DNA of 64,000 bases, from positions 1-64,000 of the forward strand of contig NZ_JADOTW010000002.1 in assembly GCF_015645095.1 (NCBI RefSeq), in the 5' to 3' direction. Positions 61,932 through 64,000 of this stretch are shown one piece after another. The stretch is from Halomonas sp. 328. Lineage in GTDB: Bacteria > Pseudomonadota > Gammaproteobacteria > Pseudomonadales > Halomonadaceae. The first letter of the stretch is position 1. The number at the start of each line of letters is the position of its first letter. The notes beneath the pieces were generated by a model, which was given only the letters and a program-made list of their open reading frames with translations, did not search any database and had not been told where the DNA came from. The position numbers and the translations under genes were made by a program.

Positions 61932-64000
61932 ATGAGCATCGCAGTCGTTCTCTCGGTAACCGGACAGGCCTGGGCGCGGGACGCCGAGGGCAACCTTCGT
62001 GAGCTGCGTCCCGGCGACGTGCTCCAGGAAGGCGAAGTGGTGGTCACTTCCGATGACGGCAGCGTCGATCTTGACTTCGGGGGCGGCGAGGCCGGCCTGG
62101 TGGTGATCGAGCCCGGTCAGGAAGTGCTGATGCAGGCCGAGCTGGTCCCCGGTGTCGAGGTGGATGCCGAACAGGCCAGCGTCCAGGACGATGAGGTCGA
62201 GGCCTTGCTGGCGGCTCTAGAGGACGACGATATCGACCTGCTGGATATCCTCGAGGATACCGCCGCGGGCGCCGGTGCCGGTGATGCCGCCGGTGGCGGC
62301 CATGGCTTCGTGCGCCTGGCGCGGATCACCGAAGGCGTGGATCCGCTGAGCTTTCAATACGGCTTCGGTCTGGCCGGAGGCCCCGAGGGCGGGCTCGGCG
62401 AGCCGCAATTGCTCGAAGAGGAGAACTTCTTCCCTTCCGCGGGTAGCTCCGAGGCCGAGCTCTTCGACGAGAATCTTTTAATCGAGGGGGGATCCTTCTT
62501 CGAGGGCACCCTGAACTTCGATTTCGGGCTGGATGGTATCGGCGGCATTAACTTCGCCGCCATGGCGGGCACTACCGCCACCATCGGCACCGAGCTGGTG
62601 GTCTATAGCTGGAGCGGCAATACCCTGACTGCCACCATCGAGGGCGGTGATCGCGATGGCACCGACCTGTTCGAGCTGACGGTGAATCCCGTCACTGGCG
62701 AGTACACCCTTACCCTGCTGACCAATGTGCTGCATACCGAGCCCGGTACCGAAGGCGACGAAAGCGTCCAGACCACGCTGACCTTTACCGTGCTGGATAG
62801 CGATGGCGACTCGGCCCAGGGCAACCTGGTGGTGACCTTCTTCGATGATGTGCCGGTGCTGGAGGACGTGGCCCTGGCCGATGACGTGGCGGTGCTGCTC
62901 GACGAGACCGACGCCGGTGAGAACTTCGCGGGCGGTCCGATCATTGCCACCAGTGGCGGGGCGGTCCTCGACTTCACCGCCCTGTTCGGGGCCGATGGTC
63001 CCGCCGAGGATGACAGCATCGTCTATGGCCTGGCGCTGAGCGGCGATGGCAGCACCGAGTTGACCACCACGGTCGGTGGGCATGCCATCACTTTGGTCGC
63101 GGTGTCCGATACGGTGATCGAGGGCCAGTACGACGGTACCAATGTCGCCTTCACGGTGGAGATCAACGCCGACGGCAGCATCACGGTGACCCAGTACGTG
63201 GCCCTGGCGCACCCGGTGGCCGGTGACGACAGCGACGGCGAGCACAGCGATACCCTGAGCCTGGCCGGGCTGATCACCGCCACGGTGGAGATCACCGACG
63301 GCGACGGCGACACCGCCAGCGGCGGTGCCGAGATCGGCGCGGTGATCACCTTCGTCGATGACGGCCCGGTGCTGGAGGACGTGGTCCTGGCCGATGAGGT
63401 GGCGGTGCTGCTCGACGAGACCGATGCCGGCGAGAACTTCGCGGGCGGTCCGATCATTGCCACCAGTGGCGGGGCGGTCCTCGACTTCACCGCCCTGTTC
63501 GGGGCCGATGGTCCCGCCGAGGATGACAGCATCGTCTATGGCCTGGCGCTGAGCGGCGATGGCAGCACCGAGTTGACCACCACGGTCGGTGGGCATGCCA
63601 TCACCTTGGTCGCGGTGTCCGATACGGTGATCGAGGGCCAGTACGACGGTACCAATGTCGCCTTCACGGTGGAGATCAACGCCGACGGCAGCATCACGGT
63701 GACCCAGTACGTGGCCCTGGCGCACCCGGTGGCCGGTGACGACAGCGACGGCGAGCACAGCGATACCCTGAGCCTGGCCGGGCTGATCACCGCCACGGTG
63801 GAGATCACCGACGGCGACGGCGACACCGCCAGCGGCGGTGCCGAGATCGGCGCGGTGATCACCTTCGTCGATGACGGTCCGACAGTCGAAGAGATCATTG
63901 TCGATCAGGATGGTAGTGCCACCATCGATGAAAGTGCCGGTGATCAAGCCGATGAGCTGGCCTTTGGAGATCTGCCCGAGGCGATCCAACTGCTGTTTGC
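61932..64000 (+). CDS. giant LapA/BapA-type repeat adhesin, N-terminal part
   Basis: The frame is open from ATG 61932 to the right edge (690 codons visible). The N-terminus is a retention module ending in TAAG (T110-G113), the site cut by the LapG protease in LapA-type adhesins. A glycine/acid-rich linker and a first T1SS-143-like domain follow, then 171-residue DUF5801-like repeats (DUF5801: LDETD...FGADGPA, ending ITDGDGDTASGG). The protein should be secreted by the adjacent ABC system and retained on the cell surface until cleaved. The C-terminal RTX/secretion end is outside the window. Confidence 0.93.
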   Translation, partial: MSIAVVLSVTGQAWARDAEGNLRELRPGDVLQEGEVVVTSDDGSVDLDFGGGEAGLVVIEPGQEVLMQAELVPGVEVDAEQASVQDDEVEALLAALEDDDIDLLDILEDTAAGAGAGDAAGGGHGFVRLARITEGVDPLSFQYGFGLAGGPEGGLGEPQLLEEENFFPSAGSSEAELFDENLLIEGGSFFEGTLNFDFGLDGIGGINFAAMAGTTATIGTELVVYSWSGNTLTATIEGGDRDGTDLFELTVNPVTGEYTLTLLTNVLHTEPGTEGDESVQTTLTFTVLDSDGDSAQGNLVVTFFDDVPVLEDVALADDVAVLLDETDAGENFAGGPIIATSGGAVLDFTALFGADGPAEDDSIVYGLALSGDGSTELTTTVGGHAITLVAVSDTVIEGQYDGTNVAFTVEINADGSITVTQYVALAHPVAGDDSDGEHSDTLSLAGLITATVEITDGDGDTASGGAEIGAVITFVDDGPVLEDVVLADEVAVLLDETDAGENFAGGPIIATSGGAVLDFTALFGADGPAEDDSIVYGLALSGDGSTELTTTVGGHAITLVAVSDTVIEGQYDGTNVAFTVEINADGSITVTQYVALAHPVAGDDSDGEHSDTLSLAGLITATVEITDGDGDTASGGAEIGAVITFVDDGPTVEEIIVDQDGSATIDESAGDQADELAFGDLPEAIQLLF
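62844..63869 (+). repeat. two near-identical 513-bp tandem repeats in the adhesin gene
   Basis: Copy 1 is 62844-63356 and copy 2 is 63357-63869; the second junction leads into a third, diverged copy at 63870. Each copy encodes 171 residues in frame. Most of the roughly 500 bp is identical at the nucleotide level, with scattered differences near the 5' end (gccctggccgatgacgtg versus gtcctggccgatgaggtg). Recent tandem duplication or gene conversion is the likely origin. Confidence 0.93.

Noticed and set aside
62478-63989. 503-codon open frame on the minus strand opposite the adhesin
   Set aside because: It exists because the repeat DNA is high in GC and repeated in phase; its product is a repetitive low-complexity string with no domain and the plus strand has the recognisable adhesin.

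Overview
The window looks like a chromosomal segment of a high-GC, heterotrophic gammaproteobacterium, most likely a Halomonas-like member of the Halomonadaceae. This is inferred from protein content: an OsmC-YcaO fusion, a liuABCDE leucine operon, a tungstate transporter, a SbtA-like permease and a LapA-type adhesin with its type I secretion genes. No rRNA, tRNA, CRISPR array, IS element or prophage was seen.

Layout. 0-6 kb: small metabolic genes (tautomerase, OsmC-YcaO, RibD-like reductase, GST), a truncated tetR remnant and a PAS-GGDEF diguanylate cyclase. 6-11.3 kb: an overlapping operon with an AMP-forming acyl/acetyl-CoA synthetase, a fused E1 alpha-beta 2-oxoacid dehydrogenase, a lipoyl E2 and an acyl carrier protein. 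11.4-18.4 kb: the leucine/isovalerate pathway liuABCDE on the minus strand, with a perfect palindromic operator upstream and REP-like repeats in two gaps. 18.6-24 kb: SbtA-like permease with a divergent LysR regulator, then a tungstate ABC transporter (tupBCA) with a divergent HTH/substrate-binding-domain regulator. 24-29.8 kb: TetR regulator with identical operators on both sides, truncated haemoglobin, methyltransferase, alpha/beta hydrolase, cupin and a flavin oxidase.

28-40 kb is an unusual redox cluster: two large SARP/BTAD-type regulators (rare outside actinobacteria), OsmC, a flavin monooxygenase broken by one in-frame UGA, a duplicated DUF4242 protein, a cysteine synthase-glutaredoxin fusion and an AhpD-like protein. 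40-53 kb looks like a sigma-54 catabolic regulon: an AcoR-type activator, a divergent operon (Tat-exported small subunit, GMC dehydrogenase, E1 alpha, E1 beta, free-standing lipoyl domain, headless E2, lipoate ligase) with a textbook -24/-12 promoter, and, 10 kb away, an exported VOC protein with its own -24/-12 promoter and a shared upstream motif. Between them lies a tight operon of a quinone-reductase-like enzyme, a proline-racemase homologue lacking both catalytic cysteines, and a VOC protein.

55.7-64 kb is a biofilm adhesin locus: TolC-OmpA fusion, LapB-like ABC exporter, LapC-like adaptor, atypical LuxR regulator, and the start of a giant adhesin with a TAAG (LapG-type) site and near-identical 513-bp tandem repeats running off the window. 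Functions are assigned by reading the translated sequences; no database search was run.
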